Source: Thermoplasmata archaeon
GTDB taxonomy: Archaea > Thermoplasmatota > Thermoplasmata > RBG-16-68-12
DNA length: 5,262 nucleotides
Direction: 5' to 3'
Assembly: GCA_021788795.1 (NCBI GenBank)
Contig: JAJYKG010000061.1
Coordinates: forward strand, 4,662 to 9,923
Made by a program: the position numbers and the translations under genes. Below, piece by piece: positions 1 to 4,100 of the stretch (position 1 is its first letter; every line of letters starts with the position of its first letter). The notes beneath the pieces were generated by a model that was not told where the DNA came from, searched no databases, and saw only the letters and a program-made list of their open reading frames with translations.

Positions 1-40
1 TCGCGGTCAGGGCGCCCACGAGCCAGGAGAGCGGGTCCAT
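1..40 (-). CDS. Probable antiporter-like membrane subunit (NuoL/M/N or MrpD type), N-terminal fragment
   Basis: Only the first 13 codons lie in the window (MDPLSWLVGALTA), so the family is inferred mainly from position. The ATG overlaps the stop of the NuoK/MrpC-like gene by one base (TGATG), which implies translational coupling. In Complex I, Mrp antiporters and membrane-bound hydrogenases, a NuoK/MrpC subunit is commonly followed by a large proton- or sodium-translocating antiporter subunit. The short hydrophobic N-terminus fits that. The rest of the gene is outside the window, so which subunit it is cannot be decided. Confidence 0.5.
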   Translation of the reverse strand, partial: MDPLSWLVGALTA

Positions 41-363
41 CAGGGCTCCCCCCCGCGGACCTTGCGGGTGATCGCCGCGACGTCCAGCGTCCCCCACGTG
101 CGCTTCGCGAGGATGACGAGGGCCAGGGCGACGCCCGCGACGACCGCCTCGATGATGATCAGGGTGAAGACGATCGCCTGCGACATGCCGACGTCGTTGG
201 AGAGGTAGCCGCCCGTGACGAACAGGAGGCTCACGCCCTTGCCGAGCAGCTCGAGGCCGATCACCATCTTGACGAGGTTCGAGCGCGCGATGAGGCACGC
301 CAGGCCCGTGGCGAACAGGGCCGCCGCGACCGTGACGAGGAGGAGGACCGCGAGGTCGATCAC
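40..363 (-). CDS. NuoK/MrpC-family membrane subunit of a Complex I-like or Mrp/Mbh-like ion-translocating complex
   Basis: This 107-aa protein has three membrane helices (about residues 4-26, 28-51 and 60-86), the usual size and layout of NuoK/MrpC. Two buried glutamates stand out: E38 in the IGLELL stretch and E72 in LIIIEAVVAG. They match in position the two membrane glutamates of NuoK that serve proton translocation in Complex I. The segment SQAIVFTLIIIEAVVAG is the most recognisable signature. I chose the GTG at 363 because a GGGAGGCGAG Shine-Dalgarno lies just upstream and the protein begins directly in helix 1. A longer reading from 471 adds only Arg/Pro-rich sequence out of the neighbour's frame. 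The GTGA overlap with the upstream gene and the TGATG overlap with the downstream one show an operon. It would sit in the cytoplasmic membrane next to the antiporter-like subunits. Family assignment is firm; whether the complex is a Nuo/Fpo type, a hydrogenase or an Mrp antiporter is not settled here. Confidence 0.88.
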   Translation of the reverse strand: MIDLAVLLLVTVAAALFATGLACLIARSNLVKMVIGLELLGKGVSLLFVTGGYLSNDVGMSQAIVFTLIIIEAVVAGVALALVILAKRTWGTLDVAAITRKVRGGEP

Positions 364-602
364 GGGCTCGCCTCCCGGGAGCGCTTGGAGCCGAGGAGCA
401 GGAGGATCGCGACCACGCCGCCGAGGAGGATGAGGCCCTGGACGAGCACCTCGAACGTGCGCAGGTCCCACATCGCGACGCCGACGGCCGGGCCGCCGGG
501 CGCCGCCGCGGGGAGCACGAGGGCCCCGGGCAGGGCCGCGACGAGGACGAGGCCGAGGAACACGACGCCGAGGACGATGCCGATGGCCGTCTTCGCGTTC
601 AT
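360..602 (-). CDS. MbhE-like small membrane subunit (MrpA C-terminal-like; alternatively the C-terminal half of a split NuoJ)
   Basis: This 80-aa protein has two membrane helices (about residues 5-24 and 52-70) separated by an Ala/Pro/Gly-rich extracytoplasmic-looking stretch. Before helix 2 it has VAMWDLRTFEVLVQG. This resembles the V-D-x-R-x-x-D/E-T-L-x-E element found in MbhE and in the C-terminal part of MrpA; here D46, R48 and E51 are the polar positions. The second helix could equally be read as the last helix of NuoJ, since NuoJ is split in some archaeal Complex I-like operons. The start at 602 gives an ATGA overlap with the MbhD-like gene, and the stop overlaps the GTG of the NuoK-like gene, so it is translated as part of the same operon. 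It is probably a structural linker between the antiporter subunits and the rest of the complex. The coding call is strong because of the interlocking overlaps; the family name is tentative. Confidence 0.7.
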   Translation of the reverse strand: MNAKTAIGIVLGVVFLGLVLVAALPGALVLPAAAPGGPAVGVAMWDLRTFEVLVQGLILLGGVVAILLLLGSKRSREASP

Positions 603-862
603 GCGGGCGCCTCCGTCTCCTCGCCGCCGGCGAGGAGCAGGGCGACCAGGAACAGCACGGCCACGAGGCCCGCGCCGACGGTCAGCTCGAGCGCCCCCGC
701 GAAGGGCGAGGCCAGGACGAAGAACAGGCCGGCGAGGAACGCGCTCGCGAGTGCGTACGCCACCACGGACCGCACGAGGTTCTTCACCGCGACCGCGACG
801 ATCGCCATGCCTACCGTCGCCACCCCAAGGGTGGCCATGAGAACAAGTTCCAGCTCCGACAT
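599..862 (-). CDS. MbhD/NuoJ-N-like small membrane subunit, first gene of the operon
   Basis: This 87-aa protein has three predicted membrane helices (about residues 6-26, 29-50 and 57-79) and a short acidic tail (EETEAPA). The third helix, with FAGALELTVGAGLVAVLFL (E59), resembles two related families at once. FAGALE followed by a VLF motif recalls helix 3 of NuoJ, while E-x-x-VGAG matches MbhD and the DUF4040-type part of MrpA. The size matches MbhD and is about half of a complete NuoJ. Followed by an MbhE-like and a NuoK/MrpC-like gene, an MbhD-type reading is slightly favoured. The start at 862 follows a weak GTGAG element, and a TATA-like box lies about 50 bases upstream, so this is probably the promoter-proximal gene. 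The expected role is a membrane scaffold, and possibly ion-path, subunit of the complex. The function of the whole complex cannot be decided without the downstream genes. Confidence 0.75.
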   Translation of the reverse strand: MSELELVLMATLGVATVGMAIVAVAVKNLVRSVVAYALASAFLAGLFFVLASPFAGALELTVGAGLVAVLFLVALLLAGGEETEAPA

Positions 863-910
863 GACGGCTCACGCTTCCCCGAGGCACCGGGCCATTCGGC
901 CCTCGGAACC

Positions 911-919
911 ATAAAGGCT
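911..919 (-). promoter_or_regulatory. TATA-like element for the membrane-subunit operon
   Basis: On the minus strand this reads CCTTTATGG, an AT-rich break in GC-rich DNA. Its centre lies about 50 bases upstream of the ATG at 862. With archaeal spacing the transcript would start near 888, giving a leader of about 26 bases, similar to those inferred for phoU and prs here. The match to a TATA box is only moderate. Confidence 0.4.
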
Positions 920-1017
920 TTTGACAACTGGAATGGACTCGACGACTGGCCTCATCGACCCGAGGACTCGGGGCCGGGCGGAAAAGGTCTGGCGAAGTAT
1001 TGCATGGGTAACCCGTT

Positions 1018-1045
1018 CAGGATTGTACCCGTACATACAATCCTG
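1018..1045. repeat. Perfect 10-bp inverted repeat with 8-base spacer
   Basis: CAGGATTGTA (1018-1027) is mirrored exactly by TACAATCCTG (1036-1045) around CCCGTACA. As RNA the stem could extend three more pairs using G-U wobbles (1015-1017 with 1046-1048). An adjoining 8-bp palindrome, TTCGCGAA, lies at 1048-1055. It could be an operator for a dimeric regulator or an RNA hairpin. No T-rich tract follows on either strand, which argues against a simple terminator. It sits about 155 bases upstream of the membrane operon start codon and 440 bases upstream of phoU. Confidence 0.75.
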
Positions 1046-1107
1046 GATTCGCGAACCACGGAGGGCCGCGGCGCCCCCGCCTCCGCACCCTTCCCTCCCA
1101 GGTCAGC

Positions 1108-1287
1108 AAAAAAGGAGGGGATGGCGATCGCCCAAAACTTGGAGGGGAAGCGATGGAAGGCCGTTGAAGGCGACCGTCATCATCCCGAGCGTCGAGACCG
1201 CTCCGCGGCGTCCGAACGGACGATGCGAAAGCGGCATATCGCTCCCCTTAGGCTCCGATGAGCCCAACACGCCCAGGGCGGCGTCGC
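1108..1287 (-). ncRNA. Possible structured small RNA (speculative; strand uncertain)
   Basis: Several self-complementary elements cluster here. AGGGG-A-AGCGAT (1143-1154) pairs with ATCGCTCCCCT (1238-1248) as 11 base pairs with one bulged A. This long stem encloses smaller hairpins, including CGTCC-GAAC-GGACG (1209-1222) and ATGC/GCAT (1223-1237). Outside it are GGCTC-CGAT-GAGCC (1251-1264) and CGCC-CAG-GGCG (1270-1280). On the minus strand a TATA-like CTATATAC (1318-1311) precedes the region by a suitable distance, and a run of six T (1113-1108) could end the transcript. That would make an RNA of about 180 bases. GC-rich DNA forms chance hairpins readily and no known RNA family was recognised, so this is a hypothesis. 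Confidence 0.2.
1114..1148. repeat. Short direct repeat GGAGGGGA, two copies 27 bases apart
   Basis: GGAGGGGA occurs at 1114-1121 and again at 1141-1148, and each copy is followed closely by GCGAT. Both can pair with ATCGCTCCCCT at 1238-1248; the second copy does so with only one bulge. Two alternative stems sharing one partner strand are possible. It may be a chance purine-rich repetition. Confidence 0.4.
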
Positions 1288-1308
1288 TATTCGTCCGTTC
1301 GTGTCATA

Positions 1309-1318
1309 ATGTATATAG
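1309..1318. promoter_or_regulatory. TATA-like element ATGTATATAG, orientation uncertain
   Basis: An AT-rich island (CATAATGTATATAG) in GC-rich surroundings contains a near-symmetrical TATATA core, so it could direct transcription either way. Rightward, it would start a phoU transcript near 1340 with a leader of about 145 bases. Leftward, it would transcribe the structured region at 1108-1287. The stronger box at 1423-1436 lies at the right distance for phoU, so this one is either a second promoter or unrelated. Confidence 0.3.
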
Positions 1319-1420
1319 TCGACCCTTCGCCGCGGGCCTTCCCGACCTCCCGGGGCCCCGCACCGCACGTCCCCGCCCCGGAGGGTGCCGAGAATCGGAA
1401 TATAGGGTGGGTCCCCTGGC

Positions 1421-1436
1421 CCAAAAATATATTTAC
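1421..1436 (+). promoter_or_regulatory. phoU promoter TATA box
   Basis: CCAAAAATATATTTAC contains a strong archaeal-type TATA box preceded by CCAAA, which could serve as the TFB recognition element. AAATATATTT (1425-1434) is itself a 10-bp palindrome. Transcription would start near 1456, leaving a leader of about 30 bases before the ATG at 1488. It is the most convincing promoter in the window. Confidence 0.7.
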
Positions 1437-1474
1437 TTGTAAAATCTCCTTGCCGTCTGCGCGCACGGTGCGTT

Positions 1475-1480
1475 GGGGGA
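1475..1480 (+). promoter_or_regulatory. Ribosome binding site that decides the phoU start
   Basis: GGGGGA lies seven bases before the ATG at 1488. It supports this ATG over an in-frame TTG at 1473, which would place the purine tract inside the coding region. Confidence 0.55.
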
Positions 1481-1487
1481 AGACCGC

Positions 1488-2543
1488 ATGGAGAGCCGCA
1501 AGATCCAGAAGGTAGGCGCCGCCACACTGACCATCTCCCTGCCGAAGGAGTGGGTCACCCAGCGCAACCTGAAGAAGGGCGACCAGGTCTTCATCGTCGA
1601 GGAGGGCGACTCCCTCCGCATCCTGCCCGGCCCCGCGATGGAGGAGCGGAAGCGGAAGTGGGAGACGTACGTGATCGACGCGGACCTGGCGGACGAGCCC
1701 GGCCTCCTCGAACGGATCATCGTCGGCAACTACGTTCTCGGGCGGCAGAAGATCATCGTCCGCTCCGCGACGCGCCTCCGCAGCGAGCACATCGAGGAAG
1801 TGCGGCGGACGTCGAAGAAGCTCATGGGCCTGGGGATCATCGAGGAGACGTCGAACAAGATCACCCTCCAGTGCGCCCTGGACCCCGCCAACTATCCGCT
1901 CGACGCCCTCGTCAAGCGCCTCTACAACCTCGGCGCCACGATGCTCGAGGAGGCCGTCGAGGCCATGGTCACGGGCGACCGGCGCCTCGCGGAGGACGCG
2001 ATCAAGCGCGAGGACGACGCGGACATGATGTACTGGCTCATCCTGCGCCTCGTCCTGAGCGCCCAGGTCGACGAGGCCCTCGTCGAGCTCCTCGGTATGC
2101 GCTCGCGCCTCGAGATCGCCGGGTACCGCGTGATCGCGCGCGACCTCGAGACGGTCGCGGACTACTGCGAGACGATCGCGCGGAACGTGATCTCCCTCCT
2201 GGACATGAAGGTGGAGGTCAGCCCCGCCTTCGCGAAACAGCTCAAGGAGCTGTCCGACGCGGTCACGGAGATCTACAGCAAGGCGATCGGCGGCCTGCTG
2301 TCGCGGGACATCAAGCAGGCGAACGACGCGATCCGCCTGCAGGAGGCCATCGTCAAGCGCGAGCACGACCTCCTGCGGATGATGCTCAAGGACTACGACG
2401 ACACGAAGGTGATCATCCCCCTGCGGACGATCATCAACGGGATCATCGAGATGTCCGAGTACGGGAACTCGATCGCGGTCATCGCCTTCAACCGGTACCT
2501 GGAGAAGCCCACGAACCTGAGCCGCCCCGCGCCGCCGGGCTGA
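1488..2543 (+). CDS. phoU: AbrB-PhoU fusion protein, phosphate uptake/signalling regulator
   Basis: This 351-aa protein combines two families. Residues 3-48 (RKIQKVGAATLTISLPKEW, then LKKGDQVFIVEEGD) form a SpoVT/AbrB-type swapped-hairpin DNA-binding domain. Residues from about 135 to 345 form two PhoU three-helix bundles. The first bundle keeps both E-x-x-x-D metal-binding motifs (E175-D179 in REDDAD and E221-D225 in LETVAD). The second is degenerate at the matching places (K290...D294 and E321...Y325). This AbrB-PhoU architecture is characteristic of archaeal phosphate uptake regulators, and the length is as expected. PhoU proteins damp phosphate import through the Pst transporter and its signalling; the fused AbrB domain suggests this one also binds DNA and controls transcription directly, which is an inference. 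No pst transporter or histidine kinase gene lies nearby. It has its own promoter and a long upstream region, where autoregulation is possible. The last dozen residues are a disordered Pro-rich tail. Cytoplasmic. Confidence 0.92.
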   Translation: MESRKIQKVGAATLTISLPKEWVTQRNLKKGDQVFIVEEGDSLRILPGPAMEERKRKWETYVIDADLADEPGLLERIIVGNYVLGRQKIIVRSATRLRSEHIEEVRRTSKKLMGLGIIEETSNKITLQCALDPANYPLDALVKRLYNLGATMLEEAVEAMVTGDRRLAEDAIKREDDADMMYWLILRLVLSAQVDEALVELLGMRSRLEIAGYRVIARDLETVADYCETIARNVISLLDMKVEVSPAFAKQLKELSDAVTEIYSKAIGGLLSRDIKQANDAIRLQEAIVKREHDLLRMMLKDYDDTKVIIPLRTIINGIIEMSEYGNSIAVIAFNRYLEKPTNLSRPAPPG

Positions 2544-2592
2544 GGCCGCGGACCGGGCCCGCCCGCCGGGACCCGAGCGTCCTCGCCCTCCC

Positions 2593-2654
2593 TATAAGTA
2601 GGCCGCGGCCCCGGGTTTCGGCTATAAATAATCGGAGGCATAGTATATTTATAA
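2593..2654 (+). promoter_or_regulatory. Three TATA-like boxes upstream of the 122-aa membrane protein gene
   Basis: In the 147-bp spacer after phoU, TATAAG (2593), TATAAAT (2623) and TATATTTATA (2644-2653) follow each other at steps of about 30 and 27 bases. They alternate with very GC-rich DNA, including the 10-bp palindrome GGCCGCGGCC (2601-2610). The second box would give a leader of about 40 bases and the third one of about 15. At least one is probably the promoter of the downstream gene; the spacing also invites a model of cooperative regulator sites. No convincing terminator for phoU is visible here. Confidence 0.5.
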
Positions 2655-2676
2655 CCATAGGGGCATGGCGCGCGGC

Positions 2677-2683
2677 AAGGTGA
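2677..2683 (+). promoter_or_regulatory. Ribosome binding site deciding the start at 2691
   Basis: AAGGTGA ends seven bases before the ATG at 2691. This is good Shine-Dalgarno spacing, and it favours that ATG over the in-frame TTG at 2685. Confidence 0.6.
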
Positions 2684-2690
2684 CTTGAAG

Positions 2691-3059
2691 ATGGCCGCTC
2701 CCCCTCCGCAAGGACCGAGCTCGCAGATGCCACCGCCCCAGCCCTATCCGGGGATGTACTACCAGCCCATGACCCCCGAGCACATGCTGTCCCACCGGAA
2801 CGTGTGGCTCGTGAACGCGATAGGCCTCGTCGTGATCTGGATCGGCATGCTGGTCCATCTCGCCAGCCCGGCGGACGCGACGTCCCTCCACATCGCGCAG
2901 TTCTTCGTGGTCTCCGGGGCCCTCCTCGGCGCGCTCGCGAGCACGGCCGGCGCCCTGGGCTCGAAGAAGACCACGGACCTGCAGAACGTCGGGCTGCTCG
3001 TCTGGGCGGGTTCCCTCGCCCTGCTCGCCGGGTTCGCTCTCGCCGCCATGGGCATCTGA
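2691..3059 (+). CDS. Small membrane protein of unknown function, Pro-rich N-terminus and three helices
   Basis: I do not recognise a family in this 122-aa protein. Residues 1-30 are rich in Pro, Gln, Tyr and Met (APPPQG, PPPQPYPGMYYQPM) and are probably disordered. Three membrane helices follow, at about 38-59, 67-89 and 98-121. A short polar loop with GSKKTTDLQN lies between helices 2 and 3 and probably faces the cytoplasm. The Pro/Tyr-rich tail before a small helical bundle recalls the N-termini of many small archaeal and bacterial membrane proteins that bind partners through such tails, but that is no assignment. There is no signal peptide, Cys pair or catalytic motif. Codon use and GC-rich third positions match the neighbours, and a good Shine-Dalgarno and own promoter elements support a real gene. 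It lies downstream of phoU in the same orientation but is separated by 147 bp, so shared function cannot be assumed. It converges on prs. Confidence 0.8.
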   Translation: MAAPPPQGPSSQMPPPQPYPGMYYQPMTPEHMLSHRNVWLVNAIGLVVIWIGMLVHLASPADATSLHIAQFFVVSGALLGALASTAGALGSKKTTDLQNVGLLVWAGSLALLAGFALAAMGI

Positions 3060-3061
3060 GC

Positions 3062-3104
3062 GGGCCTCACCCCCTTCCGGGTGCGGGCCCCCTTTCCCTT
3101 CTTT
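3062..3104 (+). terminator. Hairpin followed by a pyrimidine tract between convergent genes
   Basis: GGGCC-T-CACCC (3062-3072) can pair with GGGTG-CG-GGCCC (3079-3090) around a six-base loop, giving ten pairs with a small internal bulge. It is followed by a C/T-only stretch with three T clusters (3091-3106). It starts three bases after the stop of the plus-strand membrane protein gene and ends just before the prs stop, as expected of a terminator between convergent genes. Archaeal termination depends mostly on T-rich tracts, so the T clusters may matter more than the hairpin. Confidence 0.5.
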
Positions 3105-3109
3105 CCGTA

Positions 3110-4012
3110 TCATCGGGCGAGCTCGCGCACCGCGCGGGCGAACTCCGGGGCCACGGTCACCTTCGTGTGCGCCGAGACGATCGTGTCCGTGGCGACGACC
3201 TCGTCGCACACCTTCAGGTTCTCCTCCGCGCGGCCCACGAAGAGGCCGTGCACGCAGGACGCGATCACGCGGGTCGCGCCCTGGGCCTTGAGCTCCTTCG
3301 CGGCGGTGGCGATCGTGCCGCCCGTGGAGATCATGTCGTCCACGATGGCGACGACCTTGCCCTTCACCCGGAGCTCCTTCGGCGTCACGCGGACCGTGTA
3401 CGAGTCCAGGCGTTCCTTGTCCAGGTAGTCGTACGGGGTGCCGGCGATCGCGGACGCCTCCTTCGCGAGGCGGATGGCGCCGTCGTCCGGGGCGAGGACG
3501 AGGTCCACGCCGGCCGACTTGAGGTAGCGCCCGATCGCGGGGACGCCGGAAACCTCGCGCGCGCGGATGGGGAACAGGCCGAGCACGTCCGGGTTGTGGA
3601 TCGTCATCGTCAGGAGCTCGTCCGCGTCGAGGGCGATGTGCTTCGCGAGCGTCTTCGCGGACACCGCCTCCCCTTCGGCGAAGCGCTTGTCCTGCCGGCC
3701 GTAGCCGAAGTACGGGATGATCGCGGTGAGGCGGCTCGCGCCGGCGTCGCGGATCGCGTCCGCGAGGAGGAAGTACTCCACGAGCATGGGGTCCGGGTGG
3801 GTCGTCTGGACGAGGACGACGTGCTCGCCCGCCACGGCATCCTGGAGGCGCACGTACCGCTCGCCGTCCGGGAAGCCGCCCGGGTGCTTCTCGAAGCTCA
3901 CGTCGGCGAGGGGGATCGAGAGCTCGCGCGCGAGGGCGCGGGCGAGAGGGAGGGAGGCGGAGCCGCCGACGACTTTCACGGGCGCACCGGCGGCGCGGAT
4001 TCGCGGGGGCAT
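3110..4012 (-). CDS. prs: Ribose-phosphate pyrophosphokinase (PRPP synthase), archaeal type
   Basis: This enzyme transfers pyrophosphate from ATP to ribose 5-phosphate, making PRPP for purine, pyrimidine, histidine and other nucleotide-linked syntheses in the cytoplasm. The 300-aa reading shows the expected landmarks in order: VVGGSAS at the N-terminus (14-20), FPDGE (47-51), the ATP-binding YGRQDKR loop (104-110), His139 in TIHNPD, PDDG (175-178), the flexible-loop K-x-R pair (K199, R201 in DKERLD), the PRPP-binding loop VDDMISTGGT (224-233) and HGLF (255-258). Length and motifs resemble archaeal enzymes of the Thermoplasma kind rather than bacterial ones. The start is uncertain. The ATG at 4012 gives about 11 extra residues and no Shine-Dalgarno but a typical leader length from the TATA box near 4064. 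A GTG at 3979 would begin VKVVGGSAS, exactly where homologues usually start, after a weak GGTG. It is transcribed alone, divergently from the archaeosortase-like gene. Confidence 0.96.
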   Translation of the reverse strand: MPPRIRAAGAPVKVVGGSASLPLARALARELSIPLADVSFEKHPGGFPDGERYVRLQDAVAGEHVVLVQTTHPDPMLVEYFLLADAIRDAGASRLTAIIPYFGYGRQDKRFAEGEAVSAKTLAKHIALDADELLTMTIHNPDVLGLFPIRAREVSGVPAIGRYLKSAGVDLVLAPDDGAIRLAKEASAIAGTPYDYLDKERLDSYTVRVTPKELRVKGKVVAIVDDMISTGGTIATAAKELKAQGATRVIASCVHGLFVGRAEENLKVCDEVVATDTIVSAHTKVTVAPEFARAVRELAR

Positions 4013-4053
4013 ATTTGAAGTGTCGGACGCGTGACGCCCCCGATAATGGTCTC

Positions 4054-4083
4054 CGAGCGTTCTTATACGCACGCGGACGCTCG
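4054..4083. promoter_or_regulatory. Divergent prs/archaeosortase promoter with a dyad around the TATA box
   Basis: On the minus strand GTATAAGAA (4069-4061) is a good TATA box for prs, predicting a start near 4038. On the plus strand the same bases or GATAAT (4042-4047) could serve the archaeosortase-like gene; neither is strong. CGAGCGT (4054-4060) and ACGCTCG (4077-4083) are exact inverted repeats flanking the box, with 16 bases between them. A repressor bound there would cover the promoter and might control both genes. Confidence 0.4.
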
Positions 4084-4089
4084 ACGGAC

Positions 4090-4096
4090 GGGAGAG
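4090..4096 (+). promoter_or_regulatory. Ribosome binding site for the archaeosortase-like gene
   Basis: GGGAGAG ends four bases before the ATG at 4101. It supports this start over the in-frame ATG codons at 4128 and 4191, which have no such element. Confidence 0.5.
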
Positions 4097-4100
4097 AGCC

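Larger units (their letters stand above)
863..1487. other. Long divergent intergenic region without a credible gene
   Basis: This 625-base gap separates the minus-strand membrane operon from plus-strand phoU. Open frames exist on both strands, but their products are low-complexity Arg/Pro/Gly-rich sequence with no domain or membrane segment, as chance frames in GC-rich DNA usually are. It holds an operon promoter near 915, a perfect inverted repeat at 1018-1045, a patch rich in potential hairpins at about 1114-1280, a TATA-like element near 1313 and the phoU promoter near 1430. I searched by eye for tRNA, 5S rRNA, SRP RNA and RNase P RNA signatures and found none convincing. The length is unusual next to the compact spacing elsewhere in the window. 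Confidence 0.75.

Noticed and set aside
1103..1186. C/D box small RNA on the minus strand (ATGATGA at 1185-1179 and CTGA at 1106-1103)
   Set aside because: The boxes are about 75 bases apart with no internal C' and D' boxes and no terminal stem, unlike compact archaeal C/D RNAs.
1140..1250. Possible 5S rRNA because of CATCATCCCGAGC, which recalls the CAUCCCGAAC loop
   Set aside because: The other conserved 5S segments (the GUUAAGC-like stretch and the GUACUG-type arm) are missing and the pairing does not give the three-arm fold.
921..1442. Open plus-strand frame of 173 codons in the long intergenic region (and a smaller one at 1004-1261)
   Set aside because: The products are Arg/Pro/Gly-rich with no domain, helix or membrane segment. 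The frame runs through the inverted repeat and the phoU promoter TATA box, as expected of chance frames in GC-rich DNA.
863..1487. SRP RNA, RNase P RNA or a tRNA in the long gap
   Set aside because: No GGAAG/AGCAG tetraloop-receptor signature of SRP RNA, no paired ACAGAA and GGAAAGUC elements of RNase P RNA, and no T-arm plus anticodon arm geometry. A GGTTCGCGAATCC element near 1045-1057 on the minus strand is a palindrome without a cloverleaf.
1287..2366. Long minus-strand open frame antisense to phoU (359 codons)
   Set aside because: It is the mirror of the phoU coding frame: the product is dominated by Asp/Leu/Arg/Val repeats reflecting phoU codons, while the plus strand encodes a clear AbrB-PhoU protein.
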